In this document: positions 45,581 to 61,140 of the stretch, piece by piece
Layout: each line of letters begins with the position of its first letter
Position numbering within the stretch: position 1 is the stretch's first letter
Assembly (NCBI RefSeq): GCF_043290135.1
Contig: NC_134702.1
Location: 86,788,817 to 86,852,816 of the forward strand
Reading direction: 5' to 3'
From: Rhipicephalus microplus
Lineage: Eukaryota > Arthropoda > Arachnida > Ixodida > Ixodidae
DNA: 64,000 bases
Position numbers and translations under genes: made by a program
Notes under the pieces: generated by a model
What the model was told of the DNA's origin: nothing
The model's input: only the letters and a program-made list of their open reading frames with translations
The model's database searches: none

Positions 45581-47090
45581 TTCATATGTCTTTCTTCTCT
45601 CCTTGAGGTCGTGATTATTGTGATCTTATTCAGGCTCCAACCGCTACAGTTATTTCACCTTTGGTCTTCCAGCTCTCTTTTTTTTTTACTAAGTATACAT
45701 TTTATAGAGCACCAAGCTGCAGCTGCAAAAGAACGACAACGTTGCTAACCATGTTATTTTGTTAGGTTCAACTTACTGCTTTTTTATACTATTCGGTTCT
45801 GGTGATCATGTCAGCCAGAAGCGGTGCTCACTGTAGTACCTGCTGGTTAAGGTTTTGCCCAGGTACCTGCCTTTGAAGCTCAGCTTTCTAAGCGCGCTCA
45901 AGATATAAACTCCCCAATGGCGTCCTAATGGCCTACACGATGGTCAACTTTTAAATAAAGAGTCTTAACACAGGACCAACACATAACTTGTTAAAAATCA
46001 ATGCAGTGTATGAAATGAGAAAGAAACTCCCGTACTAGTGGTATAATCTTTGAAAAAAAAAAGCTGATGGTACTACTAGACATAAAAAATGGTGTTTATA
46101 GACTTAAAATGTATATTTCTGAAACATTCGCAGAAGCTCAGTACCGGGCAACGACACTATATACGTCTAAGCTCATGAAGCGGCTTAGGCCTCGGACGCT
46201 GTATCAGCGAAACTGCGCTGCAGCCTTCAGGTGCTACACGAAGGGACTTCAAATAATTGTGCGCTACTACAGCAAACAACAACAGCGCAGGCAAAGAGAA
46301 GTAGTAAGCAAAAAAAAAAGAAAGGCTGAGAGTTATTATAGCCTACGCAGCAAGGTATAGCAATTTAATCTATCGGTTGCACAGCTCAGCCCACTACTCT
46401 GCTCTAAGCGTCGCGAGAAAGAGAAAGAAAAGAGCGTGCCACGATTCATTTAATCAGTTTCGTGCAGTGCAGTGGTTCCGTGAGCCAGACAGAAAGTATA
46501 TGCGTCCGTTATAGAAGCTGCCATAAATGGTTCATCTCCGAGAATTCCCCCTGAGAGAAGAACTGATTGCTAGTTTTAGGAATGATTAGGTAGCGCGCAA
46601 TTAAGCCAGTCACGCTGGATTTTTTATTCCTGGCAAAATCGGTAGCCGAATATTGTCGCTCATTCACTTTCGCAGTTCCTCATAGCCTTCGCGGTACTGC
46701 ACGGAGTTGTTGAGATGGAATGCCCCGTTTTTTTTTTTCATTCGCCGCCTCACCGTCTTCCGATGCAATACACATCCTTGCAAGTTGCGAGGAAACACCG
46801 TGAGCTTCATTAGGGCACCGATCGATAGTAGTAGAACAAGGCAGGAGATTTTAGGTGGCACGGGACCCCACGACCTTATTATCAGTGACCGCAATCGTAG
46901 TTTGCGGTCACAGCGACAACAAAAATAGTCGAACGGTCGCTGTGAAACGTACTTACACATCAGGTAAAACGCCTAATATGTACTTCATCTGCTTCATCTG
47001 CTATGCTTCATCAGGCTCTGCCACTCGACCCACCAATTTGGCTTTGGCAAGCCTTGTCACATGTACTGTTTTATTTGAATAAATAAAAGG

Positions 47091-47092
<2 letters not shown>
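45581..47092. other. No recognisable gene
   Basis: A 97-aa plus frame at 46067-46360 (basic, Tyr/Gln-rich) and overlapping frames at 46664-46960 show no domain. Sequence just before 47093 has TGAATAAATAAAAGG, consistent with the 3' end of a retroposon on the plus strand. Confidence 0.4.
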
Positions 47093-47261
<169 letters not shown>

Positions 47262-47427
47262 CCAACTTGTTTTCATACTTGGTGGGTCAGGAAGTACATT
47301 TTGACGTCTGGAAAGAAAGACAGGCAAAGGAAAGGAGGGAGGTTAACCAGTTGTGGCCTGGTTGGTACATTACATTGGCGGAAATGAAAGAGGAGGTGTA
47401 TTACACCCTTGAGGATTTTACATACCA

Positions 47428-47556
47428 AGACCACGATATGAATATGAAAGACGCCGTACTGGAGGGCTCTGGAAATTCAGTCTTTCTTGTGTTTCGCATC
47501 CACTCATATGGCATAGTACACGGACGTATACCATTTCACCTCCACCTAAATGTAAT
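47428..47556 (-). mobile_element. Old Ruka-type SINE fragment, minus strand
   Basis: GACCACGATATGAATATGAAAG, then ACGCCGTACTGGAGGGCTCTG and GGAAATTC (parts shown) match the minus-strand start of the SINE copies at 54.2 and 55.8 kb. Similarity fades through ACACGGACG...TTTCACCTCCA. About 20-25 percent diverged by eye. Confidence 0.7.
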
Positions 47557-48350
47557 CGTTCACAAACGTGTAACGATTTAACTTCGAACGTCTAAATTTC
47601 CATTTCTATGGGTATGGCATTGAATGACGTTTTTAAGAGAAGCACAAAGCTATTGAATTCTGCGGTGGGCCTTCATACGGTCTTAAGCCGGATAACTCTG
47701 CGAAAGTATGTCTGAATGAATGGCACCCAACACGCTTATGAAGCAGCTATCTCAAACGCCGGAGTGTGCACAAACGCGGCGTATGTTAGGCAAGCCACTA
47801 AACATACCGGGGCTACTACGGCGCCGTGCGCGTACCTCTACGCGAACGGCCATCCCAAACCATTCGTCCTATGACCGTAAGACTCGCGTTGTATGTACAG
47901 GCACCGTTTTTGTCCTCCCGCTCAGAATTTCTGATAAATGGCAGCAGCGCGAAGGTACATACAGGTCTTTCCTAGAAAGCGTCCTAGCTTACGCAACAAC
48001 GAAACACCTACGGTTAATGACAGCACCATCGCTATCCACATCCAGTGTTTCAAAATAGGATGATAGATGTTCATGCGTCAACTTTCTTCATTATGTTTTC
48101 GCGCGTTCTTCCGAGGGCGAGGCGACACGCGACATCCTTGGTCGCAATGTGTTACAGCGTGTAGAACAGGTTCTCCACTTCTGTATTTTCTTCGCAAGGA
48201 TGCAAGCAACTTCCCGGATGCGATAACTTGCTCCTACAGCAATGCAATGTGCATGAATGCGTGAGTGATCTCTGTGCAATATTGGCCTAGCCGTGGTGGC
48301 TGAGTTTCTGAAGTGGAGATGATCTATCTGGAAAAGAAATGCACTTCGAC
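47557..48350. other. No recognisable gene
   Basis: A 112-aa frame at 47720-48058 lies in a somewhat CpG-rich stretch, with no domain. A CCGTGGTGGCTGAGT segment near 48291-48305 resembles a SINE A-box region that has lost its body to the following tetranucleotide expansion. Confidence 0.3.
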
Positions 48351-48351
48351 A

Positions 48352-48692
<341 letters not shown>

Positions 48693-48817
48693 AGCTATGG
48701 TCGTGTAGGTAAGTTTTATTAATTGCTAGTATCATATTACGTACATGGCTTGGCTTGCTTTTAGAAAAGACCGGTGTCATCACGAGAAACAACGAGCGCC
48801 GATTAAATCAGAGGTGG

Positions 48818-49057
48818 ACCCGCCGCAGTGACCTGGTGACTAAGGTACTCAGCTACTGACTCACAGGTCGCGGGATCGAATCCCGGCTGCGGCGGCTGCG
48901 TTTTCGGTGGAGGCAAAGTCGCTGCACGCCCGTGTGCTCAGATTTGGGTGCACGTCAAAGAACCCCAGGTAATCAGATTTCTGGAGCCCTTCACTACGGC
49001 GTCTTTCAAAATCATATGGTAGTTTTGGGGACGTTAAACCTCACAAATCAACCAATC
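48818..49057 (+). mobile_element. Ruka-type SINE, full length, with 16-bp TSD
   Basis: A-box region in ACCTGGTGACTAAGG; B box GGGATCGAATCCC near 48872-48884; body CCCGTGTGCTCAGATTTGGG (first 20), GTCAAAGAACCCCAGG, CACTACGGCGTCTTTC, GACGTTAAACCTC; tail ACAAATCAACCAATC. Flanked by ATTAAATCAGAGGTGG (48802-48817) and ATTAAATCAGTGGTGG (49058-49073), one mismatch. It is the best-preserved plus-strand copy. Confidence 0.95.
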
Positions 49058-49073
49058 ATTAAATCAGTGGTGG

Positions 49074-49437
49074 TCGTATCCTTGACTCAGACACTGGAAC
49101 ATTAAAGCGTGACATGGATGCATTAAATGACATACCGCACGGTGGTAAGTCGTAGATTCACCGTCATCACTTTTGCTTTCTCACCTGCACTCACTTCACT
49201 ACGGACATCGCTATTTTATGTTATAATGAATTAGTGGCTCGATTGATTACTTTAGTGAGTGAGAGAAATTCGTGTGGTCTGACACATGTGGGGCTTTAAT
49301 ATAAACATGACTAGTGCATTGTGGCACTTAAGCAATGCGCGAGTGCACACCTTCTATCGAATGTTCAAACGATAAATACTTATGTTTTTACTTACAAAAA
49401 AATGATATCATCACGCGAGGGGCCACAGGTGTGGCGT
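49074..49437. other. No recognisable gene
   Basis: Unique AT-rich spacer between two SINE copies. Confidence 0.5.
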
Positions 49438-49560
49438 CCAGAAATTTCGAGCACTTTTGTTTTTTTAACGTGCACCTGAATCTAAGTACACGGGTTACAA
49501 TCCCTTCAGCTTTCATCGGAAATGCATGCACCGCCATGAGTTTCGTACAGGCAGCCCCGT
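49438..49560 (-). mobile_element. Old Ruka-type SINE fragment, minus strand
   Basis: CCAGAAATTTCGAGCAC, TTTAACGTGCACCTGAATCT, AAGTACACGGG and CATCGGAAATGCA follow the order of the minus-strand SINE body in the 54.2 and 55.8 kb copies, with many changes. The 3' segment (ACGCCGTAG block) is missing. Confidence 0.7.
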
Positions 49561-49832
49561 GACTGATGAATACATTAACCGAGGAACATAGTATAGGCTG
49601 CCAGTGTTCTCTTTCTGCCGGCGAATCCTCTATAAAGGTAAAATGCACATGCGTCGCCAAATCTGGACACGACCTGCGATTGCGCTACGCGCTGTTCGCT
49701 TTGTGTAGTCGGTCCGAGTCGTAGTGTTACATTCTCAGTGATGACCAGCTCTAGTTGACGTCACATGATGCCACACAAGCTACCGAGTTACGCTTAAACG
49801 CTCGCATCAAAGCTCTCAGGAACAGCAATACG

Positions 49833-49990
49833 GGTGAGTGAGTGAGTGAGTGAGTGAGTGAGTGAGTGAGCATGAACTTTATTGAGGTCCTGAGGAGAAA
49901 GTGGTGCCGAAAGCCCCGCCAAACAATCCGGCGAGGCGTACCCGACGGATGCTTATTGGCGAGCAGAGCACCGACACCTTGCAGAAAGGA
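49833..49990 (-). mobile_element. 3' end of a non-LTR retroposon with (CACT)n tail, minus strand
   Basis: On the minus strand the sequence CCTCAATAAAGTTCATGCT is followed by nine or so CACT units (49834-49870 on the plus strand). An AATAAA signal just before a tetranucleotide tail is the layout of several arthropod LINE 3' ends. No coding part is present. Confidence 0.5.
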
Positions 49991-51894
49991 GTCGGGGGTT
50001 AGTGTTCTCGTGATGTTCTGAAAGCCCCTTTGCGCGTTTTCTCACAAAACTTCCCCGTGTCTTATTTTTCAGTCAGCACGAGACCGGCTACGTAAGCTGC
50101 GCAACCACACGGCTCGGTGATAAATTAGTCCCCACGTGAGGTTCGTCGAGAAAGAAGACGGCTCAGACCCTGATCTCTAAGTAACAACTTATTCCTCCCT
50201 CCCGGCGATAAAATAGACAGCTTGTGCAGCGTGTTTCATGTAAGTGCTTCGTATTCCCTTTTTTATTTTTGTCCACGCGAAATGTGGCGCCGTACTTTGT
50301 CATCGCAAATAGTGCAACAAGGACTTAGTGTAAGACGCGCGAGCAGCATGCACGGTTACGAAACTATACAGTATGACGCGCTCCGTTGCGAAAGAGATTT
50401 AACGTATGACGCACTTCCGACTACTTTCTCGTAATCTGAGCGTTTTGTACTATGAAACGGGGTCAATATACTATATCATCTTTCTTTACAGTTTTCATAT
50501 TTGAAGATAGTATGTTTTATTTCGCTCGCAGCCCAAGCACCGTGTCTATTGTTTCATTTTCAGCACAATAACCATCATAATCAATTTATTTCATTTCGTT
50601 TAAAGGCCTCTCTCGGTGTTATGCTGTCTGCCCTGCCTGCAAAAGATGCGCGAGCGCATTCATTATTTGATCCAACATTTCTTAAATCTAACATTCTACT
50701 GCACTTCGTTGACTCTGCCTGCCACCAATTGATAGTAGAACAAGAAGTAGTCTCTTCATATTTCATCATTCCCTCCCGGCCCTTGTTTCGTGCATGAGGC
50801 TATGAAGCCGCAGCGCTTTACCGCTATCTGTAAAAAATGTATGCGTGGCAGCAGACGGTTGTCGGGTGTTGGTATCACTTTGTCAAACAATCTTCCTCCC
50901 GAAATTGAACGAAGTTAGAACTTTTCTGTTAACCTTAAACACTACTATGAAAACCCGTAATAATATTTTTACCTACTTCATATGCATTGTCAGTTGCCTC
51001 CAAATTAAAAAAAAGTAAACAGTTCAAAGTGAAGTTTTGTAATATAACCCTAAACCGTTTAGTGTTGTTCCAAACTAGCTTACAGCTAAAGATAAAGATG
51101 TTGTTTTCATGTGCTCATTGATTTATGTGAATTTCTGGCAAATAAAATTCACTTGAATTCCATTTTTCCCTCTCGTTGCTTGATTTGAGGGCAGAGTTCA
51201 CCCCGAGCTCTTCACTGTGGTCTGCCCCGAAATTCCACCATGAATTTCACGTGTCAAACCCGTCATTGAGTGCGTTCTGCGGTTAGTCGACCATTTATTC
51301 CTGGATATGTCGGCATGGCGCCGAGTAAACACACTTCCTCACGACTACTCATGCCAGAGTTCGCAATTTGTTCCGGTTGGGGTAAATGATTTCCTTCATG
51401 CCGTCAGGCAGCCAGGCGGACCAAAGTGCGTAGTAGCGCCCACGTAAGTTCCCCCGCATTAAAAACTTACAGAAATGTGTCAACTTCAAGTACATATTTA
51501 ACACAGCGGACGTCTGTGTGAGCTGACTCGCAAGATTCTAAACCTCAAAAAAAACCACACAAGAAACTCGAATGTTTCGACAAAGCTTATCGGGAACAAT
51601 GACGTTAGTACTCAGCCAACAGTATCTCAGAGGGAAACTCTAAGAGATTGTTTGTATGAATTTTAAGTATTCCTAGTATGCATTTACTATTCGAACACGA
51701 CCGAAGATCATGTGGAATTGGAGGTCTGGAGAGATGAGAAATTATTGAACAGTCAATGTGGCTGAAGCTGTAGCGTTCGGACGAGTGGAGTACGCCTTCG
51801 TCAGTGCAGAAATCGACCGGTTAAGAGCTCGTTTCGCAGAAATTCCGGTGTCGGCGTCGTTAATTGTGAACGAAAAATTATCTTATGCGTGACC
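49991..51894. other. No recognisable gene
   Basis: AT-rich. The ORFs at 50222-50434 and 50501-50797 show no domain. AATAAA at about 51140. Confidence 0.5.
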
Positions 51895-52050
51895 GAAAAA
51901 ATCGAGAACGGTGCAAATAAAATATATAAATGATAAAACAACCCAGAGCAGTGGGGGACCAAACCAGGGTCGTTTGGGTTTGAGTAAGGATCGAACCCAG
52001 GTTGTTTGTATGGCCAGTGGTTGTTCTACCACCAGGTCACGCCTCTGCTT
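51895..52050 (-). mobile_element. tRNA-Gly-like SINE with duplicated B-box region, minus strand
   Basis: Minus-strand order: TGACCTGGTGGTAGAACAACC (A box, within 52020-52039; first 20 shown in part), CACTGGCCATA (anticodon-loop-like), CCTGGGTTCGATCC (B box, complement at 51988-51998), then a second, diverged B-box-like GACCCTGGTTTGGTCC, and an AT-rich tail to about 51895. The head resembles the one at 36393. No target duplication found. Confidence 0.6.
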
Positions 52051-54166
52051 GGAAAGGCAGAGAAAGTAGCTTCTCAGCTCCACAAACACATGCGTCCTGT
52101 ATACATGCTTCACAACGCAACATAAAATATTATAGTAATAATGAACGGTAGAAGCGTACATTGCCAACGGGCGCTAGAAACTGTGATCATCATATTGGCT
52201 CCGCGATTGAAAGCCAGTACCCACTACAAAAGGCACACACGCTACTGAGCCTATTCCCTTAAGACCACGTATAGTGGGTGCATAGCAAACTCGAAAATGT
52301 TTTATGCACAAATTGTTTGAAATATGGACTATAGAACAGGATGTCGCTATCGCGATCAGCTCCTAAAGACGAAGCTTTAGGGCCCTCTATTTTTTTTATT
52401 CTTACATCCGCAACGACAGCAAACATTCGCTGAGCTTCCCTTAGAAGCTACGTTGTAGCAGAGCAACAATAGGTACAAGAAATAACATTGTGTAACAGTG
52501 GCGACTCATGGCGGTGGAGAGCTGTAGAACGTTGAGCCACCGAGCCGGCGGCCGTAAAACGTGTATTCCTTTCCACATAAAGATCGTAGCCGGTTGAGTC
52601 GTCTTTCCGGAATAAGCGTGCTGTTTTTCAGTTATTCCAGGCGCAACTCTGTGTTTAGAGACCAGAGAGGTACACACAAAATCACCAGCTGCTAAACAAC
52701 CACCAAGGTCTTATAAAAGTGGAAAAAATGAAGAAAACAAAACTAACGTGAGTGAAATAAGAGCTCAGTTAATCAAACATCGTTTCCTTCAAATTCCTTT
52801 GCCATTGGTCGACTTCCATCACTGATAATATGTCTTGTTGCACTACTACTGGCTGAAACCATCCCTGGCGAAGAATTATCGCCCATGATATCATTGAACG
52901 TGCAGGTTCAGAAGGGCAAGCAACATGTGACAAAAGCTACTTCATCTCTTTCTGAACGCTGCAGCTTGTGTATTGGTCAATATCGGAGTAGCTTAACCAC
53001 TGCCAGTTTGAGTATCTCAATTTGAGTATTTTGTTGTCTCTACTCCCGTGCATAATTTACGTTACAATAACGGCACCAATATCAAACTTTAAGAATTAAA
53101 TATTTGAACTGCTCGAAAGCTGCCTGTTAGTTGCAATGGAAACCATGCAATATTACGCTAAAAAAACTTAAAGAAGAGTGCATTTTACAATTACGTGTTT
53201 GTTGAAACAATGATTTTGGCATAGCTACGATGCCTGCAACACCTCAGCTCAAAAATATAATGAAACACTCAAGCGAGCACAAATACATGGTTACAACATA
53301 GTTTAGAATAGTACTTTACATTATAGATTCTTTGATGTTCTTAACGTTTTCAATCACTAAGATGCTACAGTACACCAGCTGTAGCCAAGCTTTGCTCATT
53401 AAGTTCCAGTTAGGGCACTGAAAGACCGGTTTTGTATTGTCAAAGGTCAGGTATGCTAGTGAGAATTTTCTGGAAATGTCACTGTCCCACATTCCTAAGT
53501 TTTTTTTTTTACTCATCAGAAAGGAACTTCATGCCGGACGCCTGCAGAAATTTACTGACGCCATTATAGTAGCGTTTTGCGGTCATTGCCGTAGCCAATA
53601 AGACGTCGTTTACGAAGAACGCTAGTGTCTGGGCTCACGCACTTGCCTTCTCCTTTTTTTTTCTCTCTTTTAACAGCAAAGCTGTTCCTAGTCGAGGCTT
53701 TCATGTCCGAGAGTTGTCTTTGATCATAAACAAGAAAGTTCCACAGCAAGTGGGTAAATTTCTTTAGGAATGGAACGGAATGAAAAAAAAATTAATTCCT
53801 TTAGGATATCTATGTATATTCAAGGGATCGTCTTTCCTGTCAAACACACCATTAGTGTGAACTAACAGACGTTACCTGCATCTGGTAAGACATACGTCCG
53901 TTAGTGTTCTCTCATTATTGGTGTGTCTTACATATATCTGCCACTCTTCACAACACTCTCACGGCTTGCCAATTCGCCGACTACTAACCGCTACAATCAC
54001 AATTACTCTGTCTACTCATCCGACTCTATTCACCCACTTTATTGTTATTTAATTTCTACTTCATTCTCATTCCATTTTGTTCAACCCAAGTTTCTTTAAG
54101 CAGCTAAGCGAAAGCTTTTTAGTAACGCATACACAACAGTGCCCACGAAGGCAAGCTGGCGTGCGT
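52051..54166. other. No recognisable gene
   Basis: AT-rich with chance ORFs of under 80 aa. A CCTAAAG-ACGAAG-CTTTAGG small palindrome lies near 52362-52381. Confidence 0.5.
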
Positions 54167-54228
54167 GCGTGTGTGTGTGTGTGTGCGTGTGCGTGTGTGT
54201 GTGTGCGTGCGTGTGTGTGTGTGTGTGT
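54167..54228. repeat. (GT)n microsatellite, left of a SINE
   Basis: GT repeat with GC interruptions, ending where the inverted SINE begins. Confidence 0.95.
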
Positions 54229-54468
54229 GATTGATTGATATCTGGGGTTTAACGTCCCAAAACCGCTATATGATTATGAGAGACGCCGTAGTGGAGGGCT
54301 CCGGAAATTTAGACCGCCTGGGGTTCTTTATCGTGCACCCAAATCTGAGCACACGGGCCTACAACATTTCCGCCTCCATCGGAAATGCAGCCGCCGCAGC
54401 CGGGATTTGAACCCGCGCCCTGCGGGTCAGCAGCCGAGTACCTTAGCCACTAGACCACCGCGGCGGGG

Positions 54469-54470
<2 letters not shown>
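54229..54470 (-). mobile_element. Ruka-type SINE inserted in a (GT)n tract, minus strand
   Basis: Plus-strand order: GATTGATTGATA tail, GGGGTTTAACGTCCCAAAAC, GAGAGACGCCGTAGTGGAGG, TTCTTTATCGTGCACCC, CACACGGGCC, GGGATTTGAACCC (B box, inverted), CCACTAGACCACCGCGGCGG (A-box end). Full length. Both flanks are (GT)n, so the target duplication is hidden in the microsatellite. Confidence 0.94.

Positions 54471-54552
<82 letters not shown>
54471..54552. repeat. (GT)n microsatellite, right of the SINE
   Basis: About 80 bp of uninterrupted GT. Confidence 0.96.
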
Positions 54553-54553
<1 letters not shown>

Positions 54554-55766
54554 AGGACTTTGTTTGGTATCGGTGATCAGATGAAATGTCCTGGTCGTGA
54601 TTGGCTGCATTCAGTAGTCTTGCAAAGGTAGCCAATCAGTGCCGATAATTTTGATCGCCATCAGGTTTAATTGCAATCAGCGGAGCACCATGTGATACCG
54701 GTAGTAGAAACGTTAGGTCATTACCGATGAACGACCTCGTTTATATCACACCTACTTACGGAAAGTTGGTGCAAGAAGCACAAATATGCACGTCATGTCA
54801 CGCGCGCCGTATCATTGGTGCAACGAGAACGACGCAAGGAAGCTTTGTTCCTCATACAGTATATTCCAATCTTAAAGAGAACCCTCTATGTTTCTTAATT
54901 GGTAGCTTAAAATTGTAAGTGCATGCGGGAACATTCCGTGCATGGCCTTAGTGTGTCCGAAATAGTCAGATCTGTTAACTTCAGACCTTTGCTCAAATAT
55001 ACGCCACTGTCTTGTTTCCGTAGCCAAATATGAACATGCCCTGCATGCAAATGCTGCCTTTAAGAGTGAACCCGCTTGTACATTTTGAGAGGGTGCATTA
55101 GACCTGTTGGCATTCATTGCATTACTGGGTAAACTTAGCAGGTTACATTGACAAAAGTCCAACAAAGCCACAACTACTCTTTGCATGAACGTACGTTTCA
55201 CACTCGCGTAATGACCAATAACTGCACCAATCGTTGTCGTAATTTTTAATAAACCATCAATCACATCGATTGCTTTCGAGCTATACTGTTTAAAAAAGCA
55301 AGAGCGGTGCTCGGGCACTGGCGCGAGCCCAGCTAGCTTGAACGAGAAAAAAAGGAGGAATTCGGATAAAGAACAGCCGCCGTGAAGCAAGGGCGTTGTC
55401 CCTTTGTCTCATTCTTTGAGAGCTAGCAGAGGTTAAAGAAAGCAGCTCGTTTCGCTTCGGCATTTAATTGAGATGATGCGAAATGTCGAACACCGAGAAA
55501 CCGCTCTTCAAATGGCGTTGAGCGAGCATGATTCGCTTTTTTGGCCGCTAGATTTCGCTCACTCGTAACGAAGAACAGCGTCCAATACGTCATTCGCATG
55601 GCGGGATCGACTTGGATATTTATCTTGACATTTTAAAGATTTAGACAATGAGCATTCTTCGTGTCGATTCCGGTCATTCGCACAGCCACGCTCGTCAGCG
55701 CACGAAATGTCGCTCGGCACAGCTCGTGGAATGTGCATACGTACACATGTACAACGTAGTCCGTTT
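54553..55766. other. No assigned gene; a 172-aa minus-strand ORF of unknown status
   Basis: The longest non-repetitive open frame outside the retroelements runs 55390 to 54872 on the minus strand (172 aa, starts MLHGGCSLSEFLLFFSF). It has a hydrophobic N-terminus and no domain I recognise. No splice, promoter or polyadenylation signal stands out. It may be a chance frame. Confidence 0.2.
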
Positions 55767-56012
55767 TGATTGATTGATTGATATTTGGGGTTTAACGTCC
55801 CAAAACCACCATATGATTATGAGAGACGCCGTAGTGGAGAGCTCCAGAAATTCGGACAACCTGGGGTTCTTTAACGTGCACGGAAATATGAGCACGCGGG
55901 CCTACAACACTTCCGCCTCCATCGGAAATGCACCCGCCGCAGCCGGGATTCGATCCCGCGACCCTGGGGTCAGCAGTCGAGTACCTTAGCCACTGGACCA
56001 CCGCGGCGGGGC
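55767..56012 (-). mobile_element. Ruka-type SINE, full length, minus strand
   Basis: TGATTGATTGATTGATA tail, GGGGTTTAACGTCCCAAAAC, CGCCGTAGTGGAG, GGGGTTCTTTAACGTGCACG, GGGATTCGATCCC (inverted B box near 55946-55958), and CCACTGGACCACCGCGGCGG at the head. Flanks TAGTCCGTTTT (55757-55767) and TAGGTCATTTT (56013-56023) agree at 9 of 11 positions, a possible target duplication. Confidence 0.94.
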
Positions 56013-56509
56013 TAGGTCATTTTCACATTGTGCAAAATCTATCAAGTGCATTGTACGGAAAGATGACGTTGAATGTTTCTGAGGCACTAGTGACTGCTCG
56101 ATTACAAGCAAATAATATTTTGGTCCATCAATAAACGTGAATGACGTTATTTGGAAGGAGTAATAAACACTACATCCCCCCCCCCCAAATGTTACTAAAA
56201 TTCTTTAAGAGCCATTAGTCCATTGATATGACCTGAGAGCAGTATATAGCGCGATAGAAGTGTATATTTAGGATATTGAAATTGTGAAGCAGCTGTCGGC
56301 AATTATATCATTGAAAAGCTGGACTTCTTAAGCTTGGCATGCCCCCGGTTTGCCTCGACACGAAACTCTCATCATGATTTACTGAAAATGCTCTCTTCTT
56401 TTTTATCTTTACCTTCATCTTGGCTCGCTGAAGACGTGCACCGGGCACGTGCCCTACCACAGCGCCGATGTGTCTGGCGTGGGATGTAATGGAGGACGTA
56501 ACGAGCCTA
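56013..56509. other. No recognisable gene
   Basis: AT-rich. A C9 run occurs near 56178. Confidence 0.5.
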
Positions 56510-56850
56510 GGGAGAAGGAAAAAAGAATGGAAGAAAGCAAAAAGAGATAAAAATATCGAGAAACAAAAGGACACGGAGTGAGACAGTACGAAATGGATCA
56601 ACAAAGAAAGACAAGAACAAAGACAGACAGAGAAAGAGAAAACAAAAACAGAGATACAGAAAGCAATGAAAATAGCAAAAAAAGAGGAATAGCGAGCGAG
56701 AGAGAGAAGGACAGGGAAGGAATAAAAAAGCGAGATAGAAAGAAAAATAATATCCAGAGAAAATAGAAAGAGAAAGGAAAAAGCAACCAGAAGATAGAGA
56801 AAAAAAGCGAGGAAGAAAGAAAGGTGAAATTGAAGAGAGACACCGAAGGC
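56510..56850. repeat. Purine-rich (GA/AAAG) tract
   Basis: About 330 bp of almost pure purine on the plus strand, similar in character to 44983-45345. Opposite-strand Phe/Ser/Leu frames up to 181 aa are composition artefacts. Confidence 0.85.
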
Positions 56851-57167
56851 CACCCAGCTTTAGTTTTGGTTCCATTGTTGCACAACTAGCGAAAGCTGCG
56901 CAAGTTCTTTTTTTTTATCATTATGGAAGCCTCGCTATCTTTGTATAACTGAATCGACTTATCAGCGGTTGTTACATCTTCAATCAATACTTCTACCTAG
57001 TTCAATGGAAAAATAATACGAGAGCGTTGTTGATGTTTTTGAGGTCTGCACATATTAAACTTTACGAAGGACTGATTTGCGTGTCTTGAGGAGCGTGACA
57101 GTACGTGTTAGCTATGCGTATATTTGTTAAATGCAGCTACCATAGTCAACACCTACACCAAGAGCAT
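56851..57167. other. No recognisable gene
   Basis: AT-rich spacer before the compound tetranucleotide tract. Confidence 0.5.
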
Positions 57168-59767
<2,600 letters not shown>

Positions 59768-60040
59768 ATGCGCCACTCATTAGCCGGCTCAATAAAGAAT
59801 CATACGTCGGGTTGTGCATACACTTCGGCGCCACGCTATATGCAATTTAGGACACCGTCACGTAGGTACAATCACGACGACCACACGTCCTTGCGCCTAC
59901 GCGAGGAGAATAGACCTTCGCCACATTACCTTCGTCCGCAGCGGGGCTTCTCGAGGCGAGTCCACCCTCGTCGACCAAGACCTCTCGTCACGATGGTAAG
60001 GACATTCAGTCGACGACCCAGCCGTCCTTGCACGTCCTAG
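59768..60040 (+). pseudogene. Probable Ty3/gypsy gag remnant (arginine/proline-rich linker)
   Basis: A 90-aa plus frame reading RRYNHDDHTSLRLREENRP, then HYLRPQRGFSRRVHPRRPRP. Such Arg/Pro/Ser-rich tails (RRE..RP, YRR, SPSPYRR words) follow the zinc knuckle region in tick and other arthropod gypsy Gag proteins. Sequence continues Asn/Thr-rich (NNNATTTCTSK) near 60185-60220. No knuckle or protease motif is visible, so the assignment is tentative. Confidence 0.35.
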
Positions 60041-61140
60041 CCAAGCTCAGTTCTCACCACTGACACGAGGCAGCGTTTCACAAAAATCTTCGGTACACCA
60101 AAACGCTTTGTAGGCGAAGCGCACAAAGCCAAATAACGATACACCAAAACACACAAACCCTCAAGGACTGCAATCCACCAGCAATAACAACGCCACCACA
60201 ACGTGTACCAGCAAGGTCAGCGCGCACTGGCCCTGTCCTCTGATTCACTCGGCTATGTTCTACAACAAGCGCTCGTTCGGAAGCTCCCCGCGGTTTCGTC
60301 AGCTGGTGACTGAGTGTGTCCACGCGCGAAGCCGACGCAAGAATCTTAGTCTGCTTACAGCTGCTGGTCGAGCCCTCCTCCTTCGCTGCTTCAATCTCTC
60401 ACTCTCCTTCGGGAAAACGTAAACAGCGATTTTCTTTTCGCTCACCGCACCGGCGCGAAAGAATCAGAAAGAAATTCCGGATTGTCTACTCGTTTCCTTC
60501 CCTTTCTCGACGCCTCAGCTCCGACCTTCACTCAGTGTTGGGAAGAAGATTGCTAGCCGCGCTGCATACTTGACGCTGACGTCTTTCTTTACAACACCAA
60601 TGTCATCGCCGCTGTTCTTGTCACCGCTCAAAGGCTCTGCTAAATAATAAAACTGTCCGCCGCACGCAGAGGTTCCGTTGCTCAATGGTGCGCGAACGAA
60701 ATAAAACGCACCGCTGTTATTTGGCGCTGATGACCTCTACGGATAAATTCGTCCTTTATCCATCAAGTTTCGGGGTCGTCCAAGCGCGAAATCGAAGTTC
60801 ACATTTGCGCACACAACGTGGTTTCACGTTTAGTTTGATAGATACCACATTTCGCTTTCAATAATGCGGTATTTCAATTTTGTTTTTTTCGTAGGCCGGG
60901 CGAACGATGATGGAGTGTCGTAGTTTACGAGTCAGTGTTCGGATATAACAAAAGCGGAAAAAGCAATGGTTCGGCAATCGCAGTATTCTCGGGCCGGCGC
61001 CAGCAAAGTGAAGCAAAAAAAAAAATTGCGATTGCCCGGCCGTTCACTGGTCCTTCATGTTTTGACACTCAGCATTCCGTGAGGTATGCTGTTTCGTTTT
61101 TATTTATTTAGTACCTCATTGACCATTGGCAGTTTTGGTG
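60041..61140. other. No recognisable gene; possible continuation of the gag remnant
   Basis: Chance ORFs of up to 85 aa. An AATAATAAAACTG segment occurs near 60643. Confidence 0.35.

Noticed and set aside
54872..55390. 172-aa minus-strand ORF as a host gene
   Set aside because: No domain, no gene signals; kept only as an unassigned note within the gap entry.
56308..56885. Phe/Leu/Ser-rich ORFs up to 181 aa resembling membrane proteins
   Set aside because: Product of the purine-rich tract read on the opposite strand.
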